From the NCBI GenBank assembly GCA_001785725.1, contig MFUQ01000004.1:9438-16538 (forward strand): a stretch of 7,101 nucleotides of DNA, in the 5' to 3' direction. The notes beneath the pieces are model-generated. The model saw nothing but the letters and a program-made list of their open reading frames with translations, made no database searches and was not told where the DNA came from. This DNA is from Candidatus Nomurabacteria bacterium RIFCSPLOWO2_01_FULL_36_10b (GTDB taxonomy: Bacteria > Patescibacteriota > Minisyncoccia > Phycocordibacterales > UBA1006). Numbering within the stretch: the first letter of the stretch is position 1; every line of letters begins with the position of its first letter. Positions 1-4,748 of the stretch are shown here, piece by piece. The position numbers and the translations under genes were made by a program.

Positions 1-6
1 TATAAT
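1..6 (+). promoter_or_regulatory. Candidate -10 box for tatD (leaderless geometry)
   Basis: A perfect TATAAT sits at the window edge, seven bases before the tatD ATG. With the usual 6-7 base distance from -10 to transcription start, the transcript would begin at or next to the A of the start codon, giving a leaderless mRNA. No Shine-Dalgarno sequence lies between the box and the ATG. Any -35 element would be outside the window, so this rests on the hexamer and its spacing alone. Confidence 0.4.
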
Positions 7-13
7 AAAAATT

Positions 14-808
14 ATGTACTACGACATACACTGCCATCTTACTGATGATAAATTTAAAGCCGACCGTGATGATGTTATTAAACGTGCTCTTAATGCAGGA
101 GTTACTATGATTACGATTGGAACAAATGAAACAACTTCTAATCAAGCGATACTTCTAGCAGAGAAGTATGACAATATATTTGCTACAGTTGGTTTGCATC
201 CAAATGAAATTTCTGACGATAACATTTCTCGTGCGACACTTTCAAACATGATAGCTCATCCAAAAGTTGTAGGAGTTGGGGAATGTGGCTTTGATTATTA
301 TAATATTGAAAAAACTCCTGAAATAATTTCTACTCAAGAAAAAGCATTTCGTGTGCAAATAGAGTGCGCATTAGAGAATAATAAACCACTTATGCTTCAT
401 AACCGCTCAACAAAAGGCACATATGATGCATATGAGGATTCATTGCGTGTGTTGTCAGAATATTATCCTCACCAGGAAGGGTTGGGTAGAGTGCCACGAG
501 GTAATGTACATTTTTTTGCCGGTAATATTGATATTATAAAACGATTTCTTGATATTGGGTTTTATATTTCTTTTACAGGTGTTATCACATTTGCAACAGA
601 GTATGAGGAACTTATACGCGCTGTGCCTATTGATCGGCTTTTATTAGAAACTGATGCGCCGTATGTTGCTCCAGTTCCATATCGTGGCAAACGATGTGAA
701 CCTGTTTATGTTATAGAAGTATATAAGAAAGTGGTTGATGTACTAAATCTCACAGATGAAGAACTTCAGAAACAAATGCAAGATAATGTAAAAAGATTAT
801 TTTTATAA
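14..808 (+). CDS. tatD: TatD family metal-dependent DNase
   Basis: A 264-residue member of the TatD hydrolase family (amidohydrolase-type TIM barrel), close to the usual family length of about 260. TatD proteins are divalent-metal-dependent 3'-5' exo- or endonucleases linked to DNA repair and turnover. The metal and catalytic residues are all visible: the HxH pair H6/H8 near the N-terminus, E90 in GECGFDYY, H129 in MLHNR, H166 in VHFFAG (the family usually has HCFSG) and D214 in LLLETDAPY. The RGKRCEP segment (224-230) matches the conserved RGKRNEP stretch near the C-terminus. The start at 14 is chosen because the HxH motif must follow almost at once; there is no Shine-Dalgarno sequence, but a TATAAT lies just upstream. 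No residues are missing. In many bacteria tatD follows metG, which would lie left of the window; that is not seen here. Substrate is not predictable beyond the family. Confidence 0.95.
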   Translation: MYYDIHCHLTDDKFKADRDDVIKRALNAGVTMITIGTNETTSNQAILLAEKYDNIFATVGLHPNEISDDNISRATLSNMIAHPKVVGVGECGFDYYNIEKTPEIISTQEKAFRVQIECALENNKPLMLHNRSTKGTYDAYEDSLRVLSEYYPHQEGLGRVPRGNVHFFAGNIDIIKRFLDIGFYISFTGVITFATEYEELIRAVPIDRLLLETDAPYVAPVPYRGKRCEPVYVIEVYKKVVDVLNLTDEELQKQMQDNVKRLFL

Positions 809-827
809 ATAATTATTTTAATATAAA

Positions 828-852
828 TATTATTCGCCGACGGCGAATAATA
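828..852. terminator. Perfect hairpin after tatD, probable terminator
   Basis: Two 12-base arms (828-839 and 841-852) are exact reverse complements around A840; as RNA this gives an 11-bp stem with a GAC loop. The inner part is GC-rich (CGCC/GGCG) and the outer part is A/T. It starts 20 bases after the tatD stop. On the + strand the T-rich run (about 866-871) does not follow at once, so it is not a textbook intrinsic terminator; it could instead be a processing hairpin or a short dispersed palindrome. Confidence 0.5.
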
Positions 853-896
853 ACGTATTCTTTACTTTTTTATCTATTATGCTACGCTAGCAATCA

Positions 897-945
897 ACAC
901 ATCTTTTTTCCAGTGAATATGGTGTCTGTCATATTCAGGGTGTGT
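897..945 (+). promoter_or_regulatory. Structured segment upstream of rpsF (possible leader)
   Basis: An 8-bp perfect stem (914-921 with 930-937, TGAATATG/CATATTCA) closes an 8-base loop. It is extended outward by CC 910-911 with GG 938-939 across an AG bulge (912-913), and by ACACA 897-901 with TGTGT 941-945 across a T-rich internal loop. It lies about 90 bases before rpsF. Many bacteria carry a bS6:bS18-binding leader hairpin with a bulged CCG ahead of rpsF; here a bulge is seen but not a clear CCG, so that identity is only a possibility. It would act only if transcription starts upstream of it. Confidence 0.3.
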
Positions 946-1023
946 GCGATTATTACTTAACGATACAGAATATACTCTTATTATTGTTTCTCTATTGGAG
1001 AAGGAATCATGCGAGTGTATCAC

Positions 1024-1029
1024 TATCAT
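1024..1029 (+). promoter_or_regulatory. Weak candidate -10 box just before rpsF
   Basis: TATCAT (5 of 6 matches to TATAAT) lies seven bases before the chosen rpsF ATG, the same distance seen for the tatD box. No convincing -35 is visible. If used it would give a leaderless rpsF transcript that omits the 897-945 structure. In such AT-rich DNA a chance match is easy. Confidence 0.22.
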
Positions 1030-1036
1030 TTATATT

Positions 1037-1582
1037 ATGGAAAATGAAACGCGTGAACCGCGTATTTATGAAGTGAGTTTCCTATTACTTCCAACAATTG
1101 GAGATGCTGGTATTGCTGATAGCGTATCTCGTATCAAGTCGCTATTTGCTGAACTTGGTGGCGCTATCATAACTGAAGGTGAAACCGAATTAATAGATTT
1201 GGCCTACCCTATGTTAATGACAATAGAGAATAAGCAAGTAACTTTTACTAATGCATATTTTGGTTGGGTAAAATTTACATTATCACCAGAAAAAGCATTG
1301 GCTTTGCAGACCGCAATGGATAGTAATACTGATTGTATTAGATATTTGTTTATTACAACGGTACGTGAAGATACAATGCCAAAGAAACGCATAAGTCGCA
1401 GACAAAATTCGCAAGATAATGATGCAAAAACACCTGCCTCTGGTCTAATAGAGAAAGAGTCGTTAGAAGATATTCATGTTGATATTGGCGAAGAAATAAA
1501 TAAAGACGTTAAAGAAGAAAAAGTAGCAGAAGAAGTTAATGAAGAAGAATTAGATGCTAAATTAGATACTTTGACTGTATAA
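1037..1582 (+). CDS. rpsF: Small ribosomal subunit protein bS6 with acidic C-terminal tail
   Basis: A 181-residue bS6, which pairs with bS18 on the platform of the 30S subunit. The core (about residues 10-112) shows the bS6 pattern: REPRIYEVSFLLLP for the first strand, a helix with LFAELGGAI, LIDLAYPM, then YFGWVKFTLSP (74-84) and the last strand CIRYLFITTVRED. Assignment is strengthened by ssb and rpsR downstream, the classic rpsF-ssb-rpsR order. The frame stays open upstream to 944 with a GTG, but related proteins begin just before REPR, so ATG 1037 is preferred; its upstream bases contain no Shine-Dalgarno at proper distance. From about residue 113 on, a 65-70 residue tail rich in K, R, then E and D follows, ending EEVNEEELDAKLDTLTV; this is much longer than the about 20-residue tail of E. 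coli bS6 and is probably disordered. Confidence 0.9.
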   Translation: MENETREPRIYEVSFLLLPTIGDAGIADSVSRIKSLFAELGGAIITEGETELIDLAYPMLMTIENKQVTFTNAYFGWVKFTLSPEKALALQTAMDSNTDCIRYLFITTVREDTMPKKRISRRQNSQDNDAKTPASGLIEKESLEDIHVDIGEEINKDVKEEKVAEEVNEEELDAKLDTLTV

Positions 1583-1708
1583 TCTAAAACACGATTTAAT
1601 ATATATTTATAAACTGAATAATTACACGGACTTGTCTTTTTTCTTTTAAGAATATATACTTAATTGATAGCCGCCAACCTCTTTATTAATTAGTAGAATT
1701 GTTTTTAG

Positions 1709-1714
1709 TATAAA
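1709..1714 (+). promoter_or_regulatory. Weak candidate -10 box between rpsF and ssb
   Basis: TATAAA occurs in the 190-base gap between rpsF and ssb, with a poor TTAATT 17 bases upstream (1686-1691). The gap is unusually long for this operon, and no terminator hairpin is visible in it, so ssb-rpsR could have its own promoter or could be read through from rpsF. Support is only the hexamer and the gap length. Confidence 0.2.
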
Positions 1715-1772
1715 TATAAAGGCTGATTTGTTTCTCGCACAACGAGGAAGATGAAGTCCTTTTCTAGTTAGT

Positions 1773-2228
1773 ATGTATCTAAATAAAGCTTTCATTGCTG
1801 GTAATTTGACTAGAGATCCAGAACTCAAGTCGCTCCCATCAGGTCAGAAAGTTGCGAGTTTCTCTCTTGCAACAAATCGTTTCTGGAAGGATGCAAAAAC
1901 TGGTGAGAAAAAAGAAGCGACTGATTATCACAATATAGTAGTATTCGGTCGTCAGGCAGAAACGACTGCGCAATATTTGCATAAGGGTTCATCAGCTTTG
2001 GTTGAGGGTCGTATGCAGACACGTAGTTGGGACGGTCCAGATGGGCAAAAGAAATATCGCACGGAAGTTATCGCAGATCGTGTTCAGTTTGGCGCAAGAT
2101 CTGGTGGCTCCGGTTCTACTTCAGCAAGTGGAGCAGAAGGCGCTACAACTGAACTTCCTGAAGCGGGGCAGATAGATGTAATTGAGTATCCTGATGATGA
2201 TATTAATCCAGAGGATATCCCATTTTAA
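1773..2228 (+). CDS. ssb: Single-stranded DNA-binding protein
   Basis: A 151-residue SSB that coats single-stranded DNA in replication, recombination and repair. The N-terminal OB fold (about 1-108) begins MYLNKAFIAGNLTRDPELK, followed by SFSLATNRFW (W38), DYHNIVVFGRQAE and LVEGRMQTRSW (W86), with the aromatic positions expected to stack on bases. A short Gly/Ser/Thr-rich linker (about 108-126) leads to an acidic tail ending DDINPEDIPF, the canonical docking tip for partner proteins such as repair helicases and polymerase subunits. The start at 1773 gives exactly the family N-terminus, although no Shine-Dalgarno sequence is well placed; a GAGGAAG lies too far upstream (1744-1750). It sits between rpsF and rpsR, four bases before the latter, so SSB and the bS6:bS18 pair are likely co-transcribed. 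RecA, encoded nearby on the other strand, competes for the same substrate. Confidence 0.97.
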   Translation: MYLNKAFIAGNLTRDPELKSLPSGQKVASFSLATNRFWKDAKTGEKKEATDYHNIVVFGRQAETTAQYLHKGSSALVEGRMQTRSWDGPDGQKKYRTEVIADRVQFGARSGGSGSTSASGAEGATTELPEAGQIDVIEYPDDDINPEDIPF

Positions 2229-2232
2229 TTAT

Positions 2233-2433
2233 ATGACACAATGTTACTTTAAACAGAACAACATAAAATATATTGATTACAAAGATATTGATACATTAGG
2301 CAAGTTCCTAACGCCAACAGGCAAAATTATGCCCGCAAAGCGCACAGGAGTTTGTGCTAAAAATCAGCGTCTTTTGTCGCTTGCCATAAAACGCGCGCGA
2401 TTTATGGGGTTACTTCCATATATTGAATCATAA
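2233..2433 (+). CDS. rpsR: Small ribosomal subunit protein bS18
   Basis: A 66-residue bS18, the partner of bS6 on the 30S platform. Recognisable parts are QCYFKQNNIKYIDYKD (3-18), the LGKFLTPTGKIMPAKRTGVCAKNQR segment (22-46) and the basic helix LAIKRARFMGLLPY (50-63), which is the family signature. Only two cysteines (C4, C41) are present, so the four-cysteine zinc site of some bS18 forms is absent. The reading frame is open upstream into the end of ssb, but ATG 2233 is the start that gives the expected N-terminus and leaves four bases after the ssb stop, consistent with coupled translation in an rpsF-ssb-rpsR operon. No Shine-Dalgarno sequence is present. The stop is followed at once by a strong terminator. 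Confidence 0.96.
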   Translation: MTQCYFKQNNIKYIDYKDIDTLGKFLTPTGKIMPAKRTGVCAKNQRLLSLAIKRARFMGLLPYIES

Positions 2434-2468
2434 GAAAAATCCCCCCCGTTTGACGGGGGGGATTTTTC
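2434..2468. terminator. Strong bidirectional intrinsic terminator between rpsR and efp
   Basis: Left arm 2434-2449 and right arm 2453-2468 are perfect complements: G, five A, T, seven C, GT against AC, seven G, A, five T, C, around a TTG loop. The 16-bp stem has a GC-rich heart, and the A-run/T-run ends supply the U-tract on either strand. It begins right after the rpsR stop and lies 8 bases from the efp stop, so it ends both convergent transcription units. Confidence 0.93.
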
Positions 2469-2476
2469 TTTGTACA

Positions 2477-3073
2477 CTAAGCTTTTTCTTCTCGTTCTGC
2501 ATAGTCGCCTGTTTCAGTATTAATTATAATTATATCCCCTGTGTTTATGAAAAGTGGTGCTTGAATTGAAATACCAGTTTCAAGTGTAACAGTTTTACGA
2601 CCACCAGTTGCCGTATCGCCTTTAATATTTGGCGGGGCATCAGTTACAAGTAAACTTGCTTTTATCGGATATGAAATTCCAATGATTGATGTTTCGCCAT
2701 TAGTGTTAGTAAACGTAAGCGCGTCTACAGGATTTTTTTCTTTTATAAATTTTATACCATCTCCAACAATAACAGAACTTAAAGTAAAACGATCCTGTTG
2801 GTTTTTTGGGTCAGAGAACCAATACTCATCTTTTTTATTATTAAAGTAAAGATAAGTAATAGTTTTTTTATTTATATCAGCTTCTTCCACCTTATCATTT
2901 ACGTGGAATGTCCAATCTATAACCTGCCCTGTATTTAAGTTACGTAAGCGCGTGCGGTTATATGGCTTATTCTGTTGTTTACGTGAAACTTGAGAGTCCA
3001 ATACTTCCCACGGAGCATTTTCATGCAATATGAATTTTTTTGGTTTTATTTCGTTATATGTAAGTAGTGACAT
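2477..3073 (-). CDS. efp: Elongation factor P, divergent loop
   Basis: A 198-residue EF-P (E. coli 188), which binds between the P and E sites and helps the ribosome through polyproline stretches. The N-terminal KOW-like domain (about 1-66) holds NAPWEVLDSQ and TRLRNLNTGQVIDWTF; the middle OB domain and the C-terminal OB domain follow, with GDTATGGRKTVTLETG (about 153-168), PLFINTGD and the closing ETGDYAERE matching the family. Recalled E. coli EF-P aligns without gaps over residues 19-49, and its modified Lys34 in PGKG falls on Gln34 here, in KQQN (32-35); see findings. The start at 3073 fits the expected N-terminus; there is no Shine-Dalgarno sequence, but TATAAT lies four bases upstream. 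It follows recA on the same strand after a 104-base gap that holds a hairpin element, so it is probably a separate transcription unit. Stop is TAG, the only one in the window. Confidence 0.93.
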   Translation of the reverse strand: MSLLTYNEIKPKKFILHENAPWEVLDSQVSRKQQNKPYNRTRLRNLNTGQVIDWTFHVNDKVEEADINKKTITYLYFNNKKDEYWFSDPKNQQDRFTLSSVIVGDGIKFIKEKNPVDALTFTNTNGETSIIGISYPIKASLLVTDAPPNIKGDTATGGRKTVTLETGISIQAPLFINTGDIIIINTETGDYAEREEKA

Positions 3074-3077
3074 AATT

Positions 3078-3096
3078 ATTATACTCGTAAGAGTAT
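3078..3096 (-). promoter_or_regulatory. efp -10 box overlapped by a palindrome
   Basis: On the - strand TATAAT (3083-3078) stands four bases before the efp ATG, so the transcript would start at or very near the start codon. A perfect 6-bp inverted repeat, ATACTC/GAGTAT around four bases (3081-3096), overlaps the -10 and extends upstream, as an operator might. The -35 position falls in the GC-rich repeat and does not resemble TTGACA. Confidence 0.4.
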
Positions 3097-3100
3097 TATT

Positions 3101-3171
3101 CCCCTCCCAAACCCTCCCCGCCTCGTCAGACGAGGTGGGGAGGGTAGTCCCGCTTAGTGGGACTGGAGGGG
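3101..3171. repeat. GC-rich nested-hairpin element (REP/MITE-like)
   Basis: A 71-base block, about 69% G+C in AT-rich surroundings, folds on itself completely. Outer arms CCCCTCC (3101-3107) and GGAGGGG (3165-3171) enclose two hairpins: 16-base arms 3112-3127 and 3129-3144 with one mismatch (C/T, a G-U in one strand), and 3146-3153 with 3157-3164 around TTA, including one G-T pair. The result resembles a three-way junction. It lies between the recA stop and the efp promoter and could end recA transcription, but no T-run follows. Composition and nested symmetry suggest a dispersed REP- or MITE-type repeat; only one copy is in the window, so dispersal is inference. Confidence 0.6.
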
Positions 3172-3177
3172 ATATGA

Positions 3178-4293
3178 TTAAACCATTTCCGCCATCTTTT
3201 TTCTAATATCTTTTAGCAATTGACTTTGCACAGCTTTTTCTTGGCGTAAGAATGTGCGGGATGCATCATAACCACGTCCAAGTTTGTACTCTTGACCATT
3301 CAAAGAATCATAGCTATAGGCGGCTCCTGCTTTCTGCACGAGTTTATACTTTTCTCCTAATGCAAGCAATTCTCCTTCGCGCGAGATGCCTTCATTATAT
3401 ATAATGTCAAATTCTGATTGGCGGAATGGTGCGGCGACCTTGTTTTTAACAACTTTTACACGAGTACGATTGCCAACTACTTCTTCGCCCTTTTTAATTT
3501 GAGCGATACGACGAATATCTATGCGAACAGAAGTATAAAATTTAAGTGCTTTACCACCAGGAGTTGTTTCCGGTGAACCAAACATAACACCAATCTGCAT
3601 ACGTATTTGGTTTATAAATATAATTATAGTTTTGCTCTTACTAACAATTGCTGTTAGTTTGCGAAGCGCTTGTGACATAAGTCGCGCTTGCTTGCCAATA
3701 TGTTGGGCTCCCATATCTCCTTCAATTTCATCTTTTGGAGTAAGCGCGGCGACAGAATCAATAACGACCATATCTACTTTACCAGACCGTACAAGCGATT
3801 CCACAATTTCAAGTGCTTGTTCTCCTGTGTCGGGTTGAGATATTAAAAGATCGTCAAGTTTAACTCCTAATTTTTTTGCATATTCTGGGTCAAGCGCGTG
3901 TTCCGCATCAATGAATGCGCAAATTCCTCCTTGCTTTTGCGCTTCTGCAATAGCATGAAGAGTTAATGTTGTTTTGCCGCCTGATTCTGGCCCATATATT
4001 TCAATAATACGTCCGCGAGGATAACCGCCTACGCCTAGAGCATAATCAAGCCCTATTGAACCAGATGGGATAACTCCAACAGTGACTTTTGGTTGGTCGC
4101 CCAACTTCATAATTGCCCCTTCTCCAAAACGTGTTTGGATCATTTTTATAGTATCTTTTAACTCAACCGTTACATCGCGTTTAGGAGTAGCTAATTCTGG
4201 CGCACGTTCCTTTAGCAATGTTATAGGAACTAATGATTCAGATACATCTTGCGTTGTGGGTGTTTTTTTCTTGGTTTCTTTTTTCTTTGACAT
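3178..4293 (-). CDS. recA: RecA recombinase with N-terminal extension
   Basis: A 371-residue RecA, the ATP-dependent strand-exchange protein of homologous recombination and the SOS trigger. Visible parts: GEGAIMKL (57-64), Walker A GPESGGKT (101-108; E. coli has GPESSGKT), the EHALDP segment with the catalytic Glu131, Walker B VDMVVIDS (173-180), loop L1 region EIEGDMGAQHIGKQARLMSQ (189-208), INQIR, and loop L2 FGSPETTPGGKALKFY (238-253). Compared with E. coli, Walker A is about 35 residues further in, because of a Lys/Thr-rich N-terminal extension (MSKKKETKKK...). The C-terminus ends at KKMAEMV and lacks the acidic E. coli tail that restrains RecA activity. ATG 4293 is the first start, has no Shine-Dalgarno sequence, and lies just after a -10-like box within a palindrome. 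It follows ftsK and the small membrane protein gene by 58 bases, so co-transcription is possible. Confidence 0.97.
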   Translation of the reverse strand: MSKKKETKKKTPTTQDVSESLVPITLLKERAPELATPKRDVTVELKDTIKMIQTRFGEGAIMKLGDQPKVTVGVIPSGSIGLDYALGVGGYPRGRIIEIYGPESGGKTTLTLHAIAEAQKQGGICAFIDAEHALDPEYAKKLGVKLDDLLISQPDTGEQALEIVESLVRSGKVDMVVIDSVAALTPKDEIEGDMGAQHIGKQARLMSQALRKLTAIVSKSKTIIIFINQIRMQIGVMFGSPETTPGGKALKFYTSVRIDIRRIAQIKKGEEVVGNRTRVKVVKNKVAAPFRQSEFDIIYNEGISREGELLALGEKYKLVQKAGAAYSYDSLNGQEYKLGRGYDASRTFLRQEKAVQSQLLKDIRKKMAEMV

Positions 4294-4302
4294 AAAACAA
4301 TT

Positions 4303-4326
4303 TATATACCACCAAATGTGGCATAT
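4303..4326 (-). promoter_or_regulatory. recA extended -10 box inside a 23-bp palindrome
   Basis: On the - strand TGG-TATATA (4311-4303) forms an extended -10 box nine bases before the recA ATG; TATAAA (4306-4301) is an overlapping choice seven bases away. The box overlaps an inverted repeat with 9-base arms (4304-4312 and 4318-4326, 8 of 9 matched) around five bases. As RNA from the - strand the mismatch becomes G-U, so a read-through transcript would form a full 9-bp hairpin followed by AAAUUGUUUU, a possible attenuator. Operator and attenuator readings cannot be told apart from sequence. Confidence 0.45.
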
Positions 4327-4351
4327 CTAATTAATAATAAACAGCTTCAAT

Positions 4352-4747
4352 TTATGAAGATGGCTCTATTATATCAGATAATAGCTCTGGTTTCCACTCA
4401 TCAAAATTTCCGAATATATCTAGTTGGATACGTGTGTGTTTTTGAAATTTACTATACCCATCAAGTATTATGCTATTTATCCCAGCGGATAATATAATTG
4501 GATATGAAAATGTGCTATTAGTATATGGTATAACGTTATTTCCATTTATAATTAATTTACTAACATTTCGTATTTCTCCACTAATAGTTAAAAATGATGA
4601 TGCTGAAGAACTAAATTGTTCATGAGATGTTACAGTAATTTCAGGACCTCTAGATATTCCTCGCAATTCGTATATAACAAAAATAATAAGAGCTGTTACT
4701 AATATGGCAATCAATCCATATCCTATAGTACGTGGGGAGAGTTTCAT
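4352..4747 (-). CDS. Small membrane-anchored protein with Ig-like (glucodextranase B-like) domain
   Basis: I do not recognise a named gene. From ATG 4747 the protein has 131 residues: a short basic N-terminus (MKLSPRT), one hydrophobic segment (about 8-26), then a soluble part. Residues about 35-112 read as a small beta-sandwich: PEITVTSHEQFSSSASSFLTISGEI, VSKLIINGNNV, FSYPIILSAGINSIILDGYSKFQKHTRIQLDIFG. This strand pattern (gain of a 'N-G' turn, then 'L-G-N-I-L-A-D') resembles the Ig-like glucodextranase-B type domain often seen in Parcubacteria, by pattern only. A signal anchor with an outside domain is inferred. The start at 4747 is one base after the ftsK stop, so the two are translated in series; a longer start at 4798 would overlap ftsK and is unlikely. 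A role with the FtsK divisome is suggested only by this context. Confidence 0.8.
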   Translation of the reverse strand: MKLSPRTIGYGLIAILVTALIIFVIYELRGISRGPEITVTSHEQFSSSASSFLTISGEIRNVSKLIINGNNVIPYTNSTFSYPIILSAGINSIILDGYSKFQKHTRIQLDIFGNFDEWKPELLSDIIEPSS

Positions 4748-4748
4748 A

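Noticed and set aside
944..1036. Upstream GTG start for rpsF adding 31 residues
   Set aside because: The added stretch is hydrophobic and unlike bS6; family members begin just before REPR, so ATG 1037 is preferred.
809..1036. tRNA or small structured RNA gene in the tatD-rpsF gap
   Set aside because: No cloverleaf, T-loop (GGTTCRA) or terminal CCA-type arrangement could be found; only the two hairpins described.
2182..2232. Upstream start for rpsR inside the end of ssb
   Set aside because: It overlaps the ssb tail codons in another frame and adds a non-family N-terminus; ATG 2233 gives the expected bS18.
3632..4330. Open frames on the + strand opposite recA (3632-3838 and 4082-4330)
   Set aside because: Antisense to conserved recA motifs; no start context or recognisable protein.
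4294..4351. Canonical SOS (LexA) box before recA
   Set aside because: Neither CTG-N10-CAG nor GAAC-N4-GTTC is present; only the unrelated palindrome at 4304-4326 is seen.
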